The notes below the pieces were generated by a model that saw nothing but the letters and a program-made list of their open reading frames with translations, was not told the origin of the DNA and did not search any database. A DNA stretch of 64,000 nt from an uncultured Candidatus Poseidoniales archaeon (lineage in GTDB: Archaea; Thermoplasmatota; Poseidoniia; Poseidoniales; Thalassarchaeaceae), in contig CACKMK010000004.1 in the NCBI GenBank assembly GCA_902601345.1, positions 1 to 64,000 of the forward strand, in the 5' to 3' direction. Below, one piece after another: positions 1 through 7,581 of this stretch (positions are counted from its first letter, which is position 1; every line of letters begins with the position of its first letter). Made by a program: the position numbers and the translations under genes.

Positions 1-365
1 TTGACACGACTAATAGAACCCGCCAGACCATGGCAAAGAAGGAAGGGTGGCCCTGGCTCGAGGGAAAGGGTTTCAGAGGGTCTGGAGTACTTGGAACCTG
101 GACTGACTGGGACGACAGGCCGATGGAGATAGGCCTGTCATTGAACGGTGAGGCTAGGCAGCTATCCTCGACAGAGGCCATGGTTCACTCAGTTGAGTCC
201 TTGTTGGAGCATCTCAATAACTGGTACGACCTAGAACCGGGGGACATGGTATGGACGGGGACTCCGAAGGGAGTTGGGCCAATGAGCCCGGGCGATTCAG
301 TGAATGCCTGGATGGACAATTCGGAAGGAGACAGAATCAGCGTACTGAATGCAGTATGCGAATAG
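1..365 (+). CDS. fumarylacetoacetate hydrolase family protein, C-terminal part
   Basis: This is the 3' end of a gene that enters the window already open; the frame reads through from base 3 with no stop, so the ATG at 30 is internal. The protein resembles the C-terminal half of the FAH fold. It has an AKKxGWPW segment, a region matching the family's LSSTEAMVHSVESLLEHLN helix, and the near-terminal GDMVWTGTPKGVGPMSPGD, which corresponds to the GTPxGVG signature. Family members are metal-dependent enzymes that cleave C-C bonds in, or isomerise or decarboxylate, small oxo-acids such as acylpyruvates. The metal ligands lie upstream of the window, so the substrate cannot be inferred. The next gene starts 19 bases downstream and is probably co-transcribed. 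Confidence 0.75.
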   Translation, partial: DTTNRTRQTMAKKEGWPWLEGKGFRGSGVLGTWTDWDDRPMEIGLSLNGEARQLSSTEAMVHSVESLLEHLNNWYDLEPGDMVWTGTPKGVGPMSPGDSVNAWMDNSEGDRISVLNAVCE

Positions 366-384
366 GGGTTTCAGGAGTGCTAAG

Positions 385-1650
385 ATGGACTCCGGCACTA
401 GGAGAATCACGAATACGTGGTTAATTCAAGAGGGTGGTTCCGCCAGCAGAGGGGACTTTCTGCTACACAGCGATGGGTCTGTATCAGATAGCAAAGGTGA
501 CGAGGACGTTATCGAGACTATCGATGGTAGGCATCGCCTGGTAACCCGCTCATTGCAGAACTGGCATACACATCTCGGGATGATTCTAAATCGAGGGATG
601 GGAGAGGGTTTGCCTCTGATGGAGTGGTTGGAAACAGCGATATTTCCCGTCGAGAAGCGACTCACGAATGAATTGGTGGAGTTTGGGACCAGAGCAGCTG
701 CGGCAGAGATGATTGCGACCGGTACAACCTATGCCTGTGACATGTACTACTACACCCAGACCGTGGGCGAGACCCTAGCAGAAACAGGTGTCAGAGCAAC
801 TCTATGCGGGCCCATTACAGATGGTTTGACACCCAACTTCAAGCCAGGTTCTGGAGATGCTTTGCGTCACATGGAGAGTCTGATCACCGGCCCTTCCCCA
901 CGTCCTGGTAGAATCGAATACGGGATAGGCACACACTCAGTTTACGTCTGTGACGAGGAGATACTTCGCAAGGGTTCAGAGCTAGCGAAAAAGACAGGAT
1001 CACTGTTGCACATACATACTTCTGAGACAAGGAAGGAAGTGGCCGACTGTCATGCCAAACACGGCATGTACCCCATTGAGTATCTTGACTCTCTTGACTA
1101 CTTCCAGGACGCAGAAAGCGGAGGTACGGTTTGCGCCCATTGCGGCTGGGTCACCAAGAAAGAGATGAGGATTCTTGCCGGGCACGGGGCTCACGCTGTA
1201 CACTGTCCGACCTCGAATCAGAAGTTGGCATGCGGAGGTACCATGTCGTATCCCGCGATGAAGGAGGCGGGAGTAGACGTTAGGCTTGGAACCGATGGTT
1301 CAGCAAGCAATAATTCACTGGACCTGAGAGCCGAGGCCAAGGCTGCTAGCCTCGTACAGAGACACGATCATTGGGATGCTAGGATTCTCGGACCTGAACA
1401 GACCTGGGATTTGGCAACCAAGGGGTCACAGGACTGGGTTACATGGGACCTCTCGGACATTAGGATGAGGCCATTTGGCAGGGACGGGAGGAGGTTGCTA
1501 TCCAATCTGATCTACTCTGGGGCTAAGGTCCTGGACGTATTCGTAGAGGGAGAGGCGGTCAGGAGGGATGGGATGACTTTGACTCTAGACGAGGATGTGG
1601 TTGCCCAGGAATTGGAAGAGTCCGTGACCGAGTACTACCAAGATGTTTGA
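385..1650 (+). CDS. amidohydrolase, MTA/SAH deaminase-like
   Basis: This is a metal-dependent hydrolase of the amidohydrolase superfamily, in the ATZ/TRZ and 5-methylthioadenosine/S-adenosylhomocysteine deaminase group. Members deaminate purine nucleosides, guanine or triazines in the cytoplasm. Visible metal-site motifs are the HxH of NWHTHLGM, the histidines of LHIHTSET and CAHCGW, and the catalytic aspartate in LGTDGSASNNSLDLR. At 421 residues it is the usual family length. I chose the ATG at 385 because AGGAGTG lies just upstream; an in-frame ATG at 349 would overlap the preceding gene. The exact substrate is not decided by the motifs. The strand changes after this gene. Confidence 0.75.
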   Translation: MDSGTRRITNTWLIQEGGSASRGDFLLHSDGSVSDSKGDEDVIETIDGRHRLVTRSLQNWHTHLGMILNRGMGEGLPLMEWLETAIFPVEKRLTNELVEFGTRAAAAEMIATGTTYACDMYYYTQTVGETLAETGVRATLCGPITDGLTPNFKPGSGDALRHMESLITGPSPRPGRIEYGIGTHSVYVCDEEILRKGSELAKKTGSLLHIHTSETRKEVADCHAKHGMYPIEYLDSLDYFQDAESGGTVCAHCGWVTKKEMRILAGHGAHAVHCPTSNQKLACGGTMSYPAMKEAGVDVRLGTDGSASNNSLDLRAEAKAASLVQRHDHWDARILGPEQTWDLATKGSQDWVTWDLSDIRMRPFGRDGRRLLSNLIYSGAKVLDVFVEGEAVRRDGMTLTLDEDVVAQELEESVTEYYQDV

Positions 1651-1651
1651 T

Positions 1652-2776
1652 TCAAGGGTGGAATAGAAACGCTGCTGCAAGTACTCCGTAGGATGATAGG
1701 AGCATGGCCCCTTCCAACCAGTTAGATTTCCCATCTGCTGCGATCGAGTTGACGATTAGCACCGCTAGGAAGGCCGAGACTGTCTCGAGGGTGCCAAACT
1801 CGAAGGTCAGTGGAACACCGAGTGCCCACGCGATGATTACCATCAGGGGAGCGATGAAAACTGCAATCTGGGTCGAGGATCCCATAGAAATCGCGAAAGA
1901 AAGGTCCATCTTGTCCTTACCAGCGACTGTGACTGCGGTAAAATGCTCCGCAGCGTTTCCGAACAGCGGAAGAAGTATGACGCCGATGAAAAGGTGAGGA
2001 AGACCGAAGTCTTCTGCCGCATACTCGACGGAGTGAACAAGGATCTCGGCCATCCACGATACTAGGACGGTCGCAACAACCAGCAGGATGATTGAGTCTC
2101 GCTGTGTCATTTCCGGTTCTTCGTGATGAGACCCGTCCGTAGCGAAAAGGTGTACATGAGTACGGAATTGGAAGAGCAGGAACAGGCCATAGACCAAGAG
2201 CAGGATTGCCGCGGCGATATGGCTTAGATCCAGAAGTCTGGAGTCTCCCCCCTCGCCCCCAACCGAAGAGTGGAATACCGTCGGAATGACCAGGACAATC
2301 ATTGACAGGAGGAGGAGGGATCCGTTGGAGCTAACTTGTGTCTCGGAATATTTCTGCTCTGAATGATGTATTCCACCCCATACGAATGCGAGTCCCATTA
2401 CCAACAGGAGGTTTCCAAGGATACTCCCAATCAGGCTGGCTTGTACAAGTTGGATGAAGAAGGATTGTGTTTCTGGGTCAGCAACTCTGGATGCCTCCAA
2501 GATAAGGAGGACCGCGATAATGAGTTCTGCGGCGTTTCCGAATGTAGCATTCAGCAATCCACCAAGAGATTCAGTTGTCCTCAATGCTATTTCCTCTGTT
2601 GCTCTACCCATGAGGAATGCCAGAGGCATAATTGCTACCAGAGAAGAGAAGAATGCCATGGAGTGGTTCTGATCTATGTAGTTGAAGTAGAGAGTTATCG
2701 GTAGTGCGAATAGTAGTATGTTCAGCTTTGTTTCCCTCGGGTCCATTGCCTTCAACCAGCTAACTGACTCTGCCAT
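1652..2776 (-). CDS. Ca2+/H+ antiporter (CaCA/CAX family)
   Basis: This is an integral membrane cation/proton exchanger that probably extrudes Ca2+. The protein has about eleven hydrophobic segments and two copies of the family's alpha-repeat: GNAAELIIAVLLILEASR near residue 80 and GNAAEHFTAV near residue 270. Both contain the G-N-A-A-E core whose acidic residue binds the ion. The 374-residue length is typical of CAX or ChaA. It converges with the upstream amidohydrolase, leaving a 1-base gap. The region 2777-2858 separates it from the divergent Fap7-like gene and must hold both promoters. Family assignment is firm; ion preference is inferred. Confidence 0.85.
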   Translation of the reverse strand: MAESVSWLKAMDPRETKLNILLFALPITLYFNYIDQNHSMAFFSSLVAIMPLAFLMGRATEEIALRTTESLGGLLNATFGNAAELIIAVLLILEASRVADPETQSFFIQLVQASLIGSILGNLLLVMGLAFVWGGIHHSEQKYSETQVSSNGSLLLLSMIVLVIPTVFHSSVGGEGGDSRLLDLSHIAAAILLLVYGLFLLFQFRTHVHLFATDGSHHEEPEMTQRDSIILLVVATVLVSWMAEILVHSVEYAAEDFGLPHLFIGVILLPLFGNAAEHFTAVTVAGKDKMDLSFAISMGSSTQIAVFIAPLMVIIAWALGVPLTFEFGTLETVSAFLAVLIVNSIAADGKSNWLEGAMLLSSYGVLAAAFLFHP

Positions 2777-2858
2777 ATTGGTAGGGACAGTAGTTTTCTA
2801 GGTCAATGTTGCGATTCTGCACGGAGTATTCTTGTCGTTCGGACTACTCGATGTGTTC

Positions 2859-3401
2859 ATGGATAGGTGCTTTAGGCTGGCGCTTACGGGAACTCCGGGG
2901 GTTGGAAAGACCACTATATCCTCACTACTATCTGATGTTGGATATCAGGTCGAAACGGTGCAGGACATTGCAGAGAGGTTTGGTTGTATTGACGATGTTG
3001 ACCCAGAAGATGGCGCAAGGCCTATTGATATTAGCGATTTGAATACCCAGATTCATTCTGAATGGAAAAATGATCCGATTAAATCAATCGTTATTGACGG
3101 TCATCTCTCTCACTTGCTACCGGTTGAATGCGTCGTTGTTCTTCGTTGCAGTCCATCTGTTCTCAGGAAAAGATTGACTGGGAGATCATACGCGGAACAA
3201 AAGATCTCAGGCAATACTGACTGGGAGATACTTGGATCGGCTTGGGCCGAGATGGATGATAATATTCCGGCAATAGAGTTTGACACTTCGACAGATGGAG
3301 TGGAAACAGTGTTTCAGGGAATTATGGATTGGGTAGCAGATGACTTCAAGCCGAGAAGGCCACTCAGTCTAATCGACTGGATAGAGAGAGGAGAGGTTTA
3401 G
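2859..3401 (+). CDS. Fap7/hCINAP-like adenylate kinase-family NTPase
   Basis: This is a small P-loop nucleotide kinase resembling the archaeal AK6/Fap7 group, whose members act in small-subunit rRNA maturation and have adenylate kinase activity. The Walker A is GTPGVGKTT at the extreme N-terminus. IVIDGHLSHLLP matches the family's conserved central motif, and RCSPSVLRKRL matches the next segment. ATG 2859 gives a typical start (MDRCFRLALTGTPG). A TTG at 2832 in the same frame is possible but adds an atypical extension. The gene ends one base before the CDP-alcohol phosphatidyltransferase start, so the two are probably one operon. Confidence 0.75.
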   Translation: MDRCFRLALTGTPGVGKTTISSLLSDVGYQVETVQDIAERFGCIDDVDPEDGARPIDISDLNTQIHSEWKNDPIKSIVIDGHLSHLLPVECVVVLRCSPSVLRKRLTGRSYAEQKISGNTDWEILGSAWAEMDDNIPAIEFDTSTDGVETVFQGIMDWVADDFKPRRPLSLIDWIERGEV

Positions 3402-3402
3402 G

Positions 3403-4080
3403 ATGTTCGAGAAGATGAGGGAAAGGTGGACGAAAGCGATTAATCCACTAGTTCACAGAATGGAGGGCGTCGATCCTAGTTTACTTACTTGGACCAGCCT
3501 CGTCTTGTCTATTTTTGCATTCTATCTCCTAATGACCGCAGGCAATGACACCAATGGAGCAATCCTGATCGTTGGAGGTGTGATCGTGATTCTAGTCGCC
3601 GGAGTTTTAGACGGATTAGACGGAGCCCTGGCAAGGCACCAAGGAACTGATGGGCCATATGGGGACTTTCTCGACCACACTATTGACAGGATAGTCGATG
3701 TTGGAATTCTAGTTGCAATCGGGATGAATGCAGCATTCGTGGACAATGTCGGCTCTGGATATCTGGCTGGCCTCCTCACCCTCTTCGGTTCTTACATGGG
3801 CACTCAGGCCCAATCGGTCGGTCTGGACAGAATTTATGGGGGATTCTCGAGAGCCGATAGGATGGTGCTAACTCTAGTTGCGCTGGTTCTGGCTGCATGG
3901 CAGGCGCATTGGGGGGTAGCAGGAATAGAGATATCCGATCTCCAGTGGTTAGGAGAATGGGCGCTACTGGGGAACAGTGAGTTGAACGGTATGACTTTCG
4001 CTTTGGGTATTTCAGCTTGGGGCGGAGTGTACACATTCCTAGTCAGGTTCGTCAAAACTAGGAACGGGCTACTGGCCTGA
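3403..4080 (+). CDS. CDP-alcohol phosphatidyltransferase family protein
   Basis: This is a membrane enzyme that transfers a phospho-headgroup or lipid moiety between a CDP-alcohol and an acceptor in phospholipid synthesis. In archaea the products include archaetidylinositol phosphate and archaetidylglycerol phosphate. The catalytic signature DG-x2-AR-x8-G-x3-D-x3-D is visible as DGLDGALARHQG followed by GDFLDHTID, near residues 70-95. About six hydrophobic segments follow the family pattern, and 225 residues is normal. The start is two bases after the upstream stop, implying translational coupling. The headgroup cannot be determined from sequence alone. Confidence 0.85.
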   Translation: MFEKMRERWTKAINPLVHRMEGVDPSLLTWTSLVLSIFAFYLLMTAGNDTNGAILIVGGVIVILVAGVLDGLDGALARHQGTDGPYGDFLDHTIDRIVDVGILVAIGMNAAFVDNVGSGYLAGLLTLFGSYMGTQAQSVGLDRIYGGFSRADRMVLTLVALVLAAWQAHWGVAGIEISDLQWLGEWALLGNSELNGMTFALGISAWGGVYTFLVRFVKTRNGLLA

Positions 4081-4135
4081 GTGGCATCAAGACTGAGGCG
4101 TAAAAACGCTTGTCTGACCCATATACAATGGGGCA

Positions 4136-5287
4136 ATGGTTATCCTCTATTCAACTCCCCTAACTTCCGTGAAGCACCTAATCGAGAGAGTTCTGGAGCT
4201 CAACGATGACGAGACACAGTCACCGACAGTTCCCGAAGTTGAGGAAGTCCCAGACCTCGAGAACCTTCTGAAATCGCTACAACCGAAGATTAGGGTCTTT
4301 GGTTGCGGTGGGTGTGGATCAAACACGGTTGCCCGATTAGAGCAAGAGGGCCTGTTCGATGATGAATATGTCAAGGGGATGGCAGTAAACACAGATGCTC
4401 AACATCTATTGAGAGTGAATGTCGAGAACAAGGTACTGATTGGTCGGTCCGCCCGAGGCAGGGGGGCGGGGGGCGATCCAGAAAAGGGAGAGCAAGCAGC
4501 GTACGAGTCAGAGCGTGTGCTGAAAACAGAGGTTGAGGAGTGCGATTTAGCATTCATCACCGCGGGCCTAGGCGGCGGCACTGGGACAGGCAGTGCCCAT
4601 GTCGTCGCCAGGCTCGCAAAAGCATCTGAAGCTCTGACTATTGCAGTAGTTAGCTACCCCTTCGTATCAGAGGGCGCCGTACGTAGACAAAATGCGGAAT
4701 GGGGGCTAGAGAGGCTAAGGGAAGTATGCGATACTGTGATAGTTCTTCCAAACGAAAGACTGCTCGAAGTCGAGGGAGTGAGGGATCTCCCTCTGGATGC
4801 AGCATTCAGGGTTGCAGATGAGCTCCTGATGAGGAGCATATCCGGAGTCTCTGAAATGATCGCTAAGGAAGGAGTCGTCAACCTCGACTTCCAGGACCTC
4901 CGCTCAGTCATGGAGAACGGAGGAGGAGTGGCGATGATCGGACTTGGAGAGGCTTCAGTAGAAGAAGGAGCCGAGAAAGCAACCATGGAGGCACTACAAT
5001 CTCCTCTTCTTGATATTGATATTTCAGATGCCAGAGGAGCTCTGGTCAATGTAGTAGGTGGACCGGGTCTGACGCTCGGAGAAGCGGAGCAGTGTGCCAA
5101 GATAATCCGAGAGAGCATCAATCCGTATGCGAGAATGATTTGGGGGGTGACTACAGACGAATCAATGGGCAGCGATATCAGAGTTCTTCTCGTCCTGACC
5201 GGGGTGAAGAGCGAACAGATTCACGGTGCTTCTCTACACACTCAGATGAGGAACCTAAGAAACAGAACGGTAGAGTTCGTTAGTTAA
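4136..5287 (+). CDS. ftsZ: cell division GTPase FtsZ
   Basis: This tubulin-like GTPase polymerises into the division ring. The N-terminal extension of about 50 residues is acidic. It is followed by VFGCGGCGSNTV (first nucleotide loop), VNTDAQ, and the tubulin signature GGGTGTGSA near residue 150. NxxR-type and catalytic-loop segments follow (DLPLDAAFRVADELL, then NLDFQDLRSVM). At 383 residues it is the usual archaeal FtsZ length. A TATA-like tract (GCGTAAAAACGC, about 4097-4108) lies some 30 bases before the ATG, which suggests a very short leader. It stands directly upstream of secE-spt5-ribosomal genes, as in many euryarchaea. I cannot separate FtsZ1 from FtsZ2. Confidence 0.93.
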   Translation: MVILYSTPLTSVKHLIERVLELNDDETQSPTVPEVEEVPDLENLLKSLQPKIRVFGCGGCGSNTVARLEQEGLFDDEYVKGMAVNTDAQHLLRVNVENKVLIGRSARGRGAGGDPEKGEQAAYESERVLKTEVEECDLAFITAGLGGGTGTGSAHVVARLAKASEALTIAVVSYPFVSEGAVRRQNAEWGLERLREVCDTVIVLPNERLLEVEGVRDLPLDAAFRVADELLMRSISGVSEMIAKEGVVNLDFQDLRSVMENGGGVAMIGLGEASVEEGAEKATMEALQSPLLDIDISDARGALVNVVGGPGLTLGEAEQCAKIIRESINPYARMIWGVTTDESMGSDIRVLLVLTGVKSEQIHGASLHTQMRNLRNRTVEFVS

Positions 5288-5378
5288 CCGTATCAAAATT
5301 CGAGTAGACGAAGATTGATTGCTTCCCGTTGTCCTTAAATGGAATCTGTAGGTCGGCGGGATGCTTCTAGGTGTTAGC

Positions 5379-5642
5379 ATGGCGGTTGAGAACTCTAAGG
5401 TAGGCCCTATCGAAGAGATGGCTCAGTCCTGGCAGGACGAGATCGAGGGGCGTGTCAAGGGACTACAGACCGGTTCCTACGCTAGAATCCTGAAGATGGC
5501 CAAGAAGCCTTCTAAGCAAGAGTTCAGGCAAACTGTAATCGTTTGTGGAATTGGCATGTTTGTGCTGGGTGCAATAGGTTTCGTAATCCTAGCCCTAATG
5601 GTCAATGTTTTCCCGCCATTTTTCCAATGGCTGATAGGTTGA
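5379..5642 (+). CDS. secE: preprotein translocase subunit SecE (Sec61 gamma/Sss1)
   Basis: This is a small single-spanning subunit of the SecYE translocon. It has a soluble amphipathic helix of about 55 residues ending in ARILKMAKKPSKQEF, the conserved surface helix next to the membrane. One C-terminal transmembrane segment follows (VIVCGIGMFVLGAIGFVILA). I took ATG 5379 as the start because AGGTG lies a few bases upstream; ATG 5361 in frame would add six residues. The gene precedes spt5, the standard archaeal order, with 9 bases between stop and start. Confidence 0.9.
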   Translation: MAVENSKVGPIEEMAQSWQDEIEGRVKGLQTGSYARILKMAKKPSKQEFRQTVIVCGIGMFVLGAIGFVILALMVNVFPPFFQWLIG

Positions 5643-5651
5643 GGCGGTAAG

Positions 5652-6518
5652 ATGTCAGAGGCATACACTGTATATCTTCGAAGCGGAGAGAAGGTGCTTC
5701 TGATGCAGCGCTCAGATGAGGTCGCTGACTTTCCGGGTGCATGGGATGGAATTCACGGCATAGGGGATCCTAATGACCATGATTCGGTAGTTGCTAGGGT
5801 TACAGAGTGCACCGGGATTGCGGCGGAGAGTCTGCAGTTGGTTCGCTCTGATATGGCACGGGGGCTTGCCTACGGAAATCGATTGAATGACGTTACGCCA
5901 ATTCTGTTCATTACAGAAGAGGCTGAGGTAAGTCCTGGAGCCCTGTACAAGAATAGTGAGTGGGTAGATCCCGGTGCAATTCAGACCAAGGACTACGCGA
6001 CTCCGCAGTTGAGAGAGATGTATGGCGACGTTGCCTCTTACCTGTATATCCTGAAAACCTCGATCGGTCAAGAACAGAATGTAGCAGGAGAGATACGTGC
6101 CAGATTGTCTGGAACTGGATCACTAAAGGATATCCAGGACAAAATCTTCGGAGTTCTCAGTCCTCATTACATGAAGGGATTCATCTTCGTTGAAGCCACT
6201 GCTATGCACCATGTGCAGAAACTGATCGGAAGAGTTGGCGTTGGAGTCACTCCTCTGAAGAATTGCAGCAAGGTTCTGGATGGAGAGGCACCTCTTGAGG
6301 ACGTTCTTCCTTACTTGGAACCCAAGGCTGCGACTTCTGGAATAGAAGAAGGCTGTATTGTCGAGATATCTGGCGGAGCATTTAGGGGCCAGGCTGCAAG
6401 AGTCACCAGAGTTGCAGAGACCAAGGAAGAGGTGACAGTTGAGTTATTCGAGGCAGCCGTACCCGTTGCACTCACTGTCCGGGCAGACCAAGTCAGAGTT
6501 ACTCAGAGAGTGGAGTAA
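5652..6518 (+). CDS. spt5: Nudix-like domain fused to transcription elongation factor Spt5
   Basis: The C-terminal half (about residues 123-288) is archaeal Spt5. An NGN domain (YLYILKTSIGQEQNVA, then YMKGFIFVEA) is followed by a KOW domain (GCIVEISGGAFRGQAARV). Spt5 pairs with Spt4 and clamps RNA polymerase to aid processivity. The first 120 or so residues are extra and resemble a Nudix hydrolase or IDI-type domain: EKVLLMQRSDEVADFPGAWD leads to a Nudix-box position that is degenerate. The expected REUxEExGU reads ARVTECTGI, so catalysis is doubtful. The frame is continuous. An in-frame ATG at 6018 preceded by GAGAGAG could yield stand-alone Spt5. The gene lies between secE and L11, the normal place for spt5. 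Confidence 0.85.
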   Translation: MSEAYTVYLRSGEKVLLMQRSDEVADFPGAWDGIHGIGDPNDHDSVVARVTECTGIAAESLQLVRSDMARGLAYGNRLNDVTPILFITEEAEVSPGALYKNSEWVDPGAIQTKDYATPQLREMYGDVASYLYILKTSIGQEQNVAGEIRARLSGTGSLKDIQDKIFGVLSPHYMKGFIFVEATAMHHVQKLIGRVGVGVTPLKNCSKVLDGEAPLEDVLPYLEPKAATSGIEEGCIVEISGGAFRGQAARVTRVAETKEEVTVELFEAAVPVALTVRADQVRVTQRVE

Positions 6519-6547
6519 CCCGAAAAAACGATTTTCTGGGACTACAT

Positions 6548-6560
6548 CATTATCATATAG
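6548..6560 (+). promoter_or_regulatory. possible TATA element of the L11-L1-L10-L12 operon
   Basis: The AT-rich tract CATTATCATATAG lies in the 83-base gap between spt5 and L11, about 42-54 bases before the L11 start. That would place transcription start near 6580, just before the strong AGGAGGT site. This is pattern recognition only. Confidence 0.3.
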
Positions 6561-6587
6561 GGAGAGCAGGTCGGCGAGTTCCGCGAT

Positions 6588-6594
6588 AGGAGGT
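6588..6594 (+). promoter_or_regulatory. strong ribosome-binding site of the truncated L11 gene
   Basis: AGGAGGT sits 7 bases upstream of ATG 6602. It is one of the clearest Shine-Dalgarno matches in the window. It fixes the start of the short L11 gene and argues that the missing N-terminal domain is not a mis-called start. Confidence 0.7.
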
Positions 6595-6601
6595 CATTTT
6601 C

Positions 6602-6880
6602 ATGTCAGCACGCAATGAAACCCCTCACAAAGTGGTTCAGGCTCTCGGGAAGAAGAAGTGCAATGGGTCATGGGAGGAGTCAACCGAGAATCTGACTATG
6701 GACCAAGTTAAGGGCATAGCCGAGGAACAGAAGGACCGATTGACAGGGAAGTCGCTTTACGCACGCTGCCGAGAAGTAATGGGAACGTGCGTCGCTATGA
6801 GAGTCAGAGTCGAAGGAATGGAGCCAAAAATGGCTCTAAACGCAATGAGCGAGGGGGAGTTTAGCGAGCATTTCAGCTAG
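6602..6880 (+). CDS. rpl11: ribosomal protein L11 (uL11) reduced to the C-terminal domain
   Basis: The protein has only 92 residues where archaeal L11 has about 160. The region from ENLTMDQVKGIAEEQKD through GKSLYARCREVMGTCVAMRV matches the L11 C-terminal three-helix domain, which binds the GTPase-associated region of 23S rRNA. Its typical sequence runs TMEQV..IAE, then SLEAA, then GTARSMGI. The N-terminal domain, which contacts the L12 stalk and translation factors, is absent. A strong AGGAGGT precedes the ATG and only 83 bases separate it from spt5, so there is no room for the missing domain. Position between spt5 and L1 is the normal L11 locus. The final 20 residues are not typical. Confidence 0.75.
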   Translation: MSARNETPHKVVQALGKKKCNGSWEESTENLTMDQVKGIAEEQKDRLTGKSLYARCREVMGTCVAMRVRVEGMEPKMALNAMSEGEFSEHFS

Positions 6881-6891
6881 ATTCACACGAG

Positions 6892-6925
6892 TTGCGGGAG
6901 AGGTGAAAAGCCTCGTGGACCGCAG
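6892..6925 (+). promoter_or_regulatory. candidate L1-binding mRNA hairpin in the L1 leader
   Basis: A two-stage stem-loop ends 11 bases before the L1 ATG. The outer stem TTGCGG pairs with CCGCAG, and the inner stem GAGG pairs with CCTC around TGAAAAG. The asymmetric internal loop is GA on the left and GTGGA on the right. L1 is known to repress its own operon in bacteria and methanogens by binding such an rRNA-like bent stem with an asymmetric loop. The resemblance is by eye only. Confidence 0.4.
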
Positions 6926-6936
6926 AGGTGAGAAAA

Positions 6937-7581
6937 ATGAAGGAAAATCTGCAAACGGCGATTCAGAGAGCAATTGACGAGGCCCCAGAGAGGGGCTTCG
7001 TGGAATCTATCGAGATTTCCTTCACTATCAAGGACGTTGATCTGAAAGTCCCTACAAATAGAATCCAGGAAGAGGTCAGGCTTCCATCCGGAAGGGGAAA
7101 GCCAGTGAAAATAGCGATGTTCGCCGGTGGCGAGATGGCAGCAAAGGCGAAGGCTGGGGGTCTCGAGGTAATCGATCCCACCACCATCGAGGACTTGGGT
7201 GGAAATCGCCAGAAGGCCAGAAAGATAGCAAAGCAGTATGACTTCTTCCTATCGGAAATTCCGCATATGGGTACTGTCGGAAGATTCCTCGGAGGAGTTC
7301 TGGGGCCTAGAGGAAAGATGCCAAGACCGGTCCCCCCCACTCTGGATCCGTCCGCTCTTGCGGCAGGACTGAAGGATACAGCCATAGTTCGTTCAAGGGA
7401 CAGAGTGACATTCCACGCCGCAGTAGGATCTAGAGAACAGGGTATTGATGACTTGACCTCCAACGCAGTGGCCGTCTGGGAAAGAGTGACGGGCAAGCTT
7501 GAGAGAGGCGCGGGGAATATCCGTTCGTGTTTCGTTAAGACTTCTATGGGGCCATCAGTTAGAGTGGAGGTGGTCATTTGA
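6937..7581 (+). CDS. rpl1: ribosomal protein L1 (uL1)
   Basis: This is a large-subunit protein that forms the mobile L1 stalk next to the E-site tRNA. The 214 residues show the archaeal family pattern: an N-terminal helix, RGFVESIEISFTIKDVDLK, the hinge, and the signature FLGGVLGPRGKMPRPVPP in the second domain. The C-terminal KTSMGPSVRVEV matches the end of L1. ATG 6937 is preceded by AGAGGTG; an in-frame GTG at 6928 is the alternative. The stop overlaps the L10 start (TTGA), so the two are translationally coupled. Confidence 0.93.
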   Translation: MKENLQTAIQRAIDEAPERGFVESIEISFTIKDVDLKVPTNRIQEEVRLPSGRGKPVKIAMFAGGEMAAKAKAGGLEVIDPTTIEDLGGNRQKARKIAKQYDFFLSEIPHMGTVGRFLGGVLGPRGKMPRPVPPTLDPSALAAGLKDTAIVRSRDRVTFHAAVGSREQGIDDLTSNAVAVWERVTGKLERGAGNIRSCFVKTSMGPSVRVEVVI

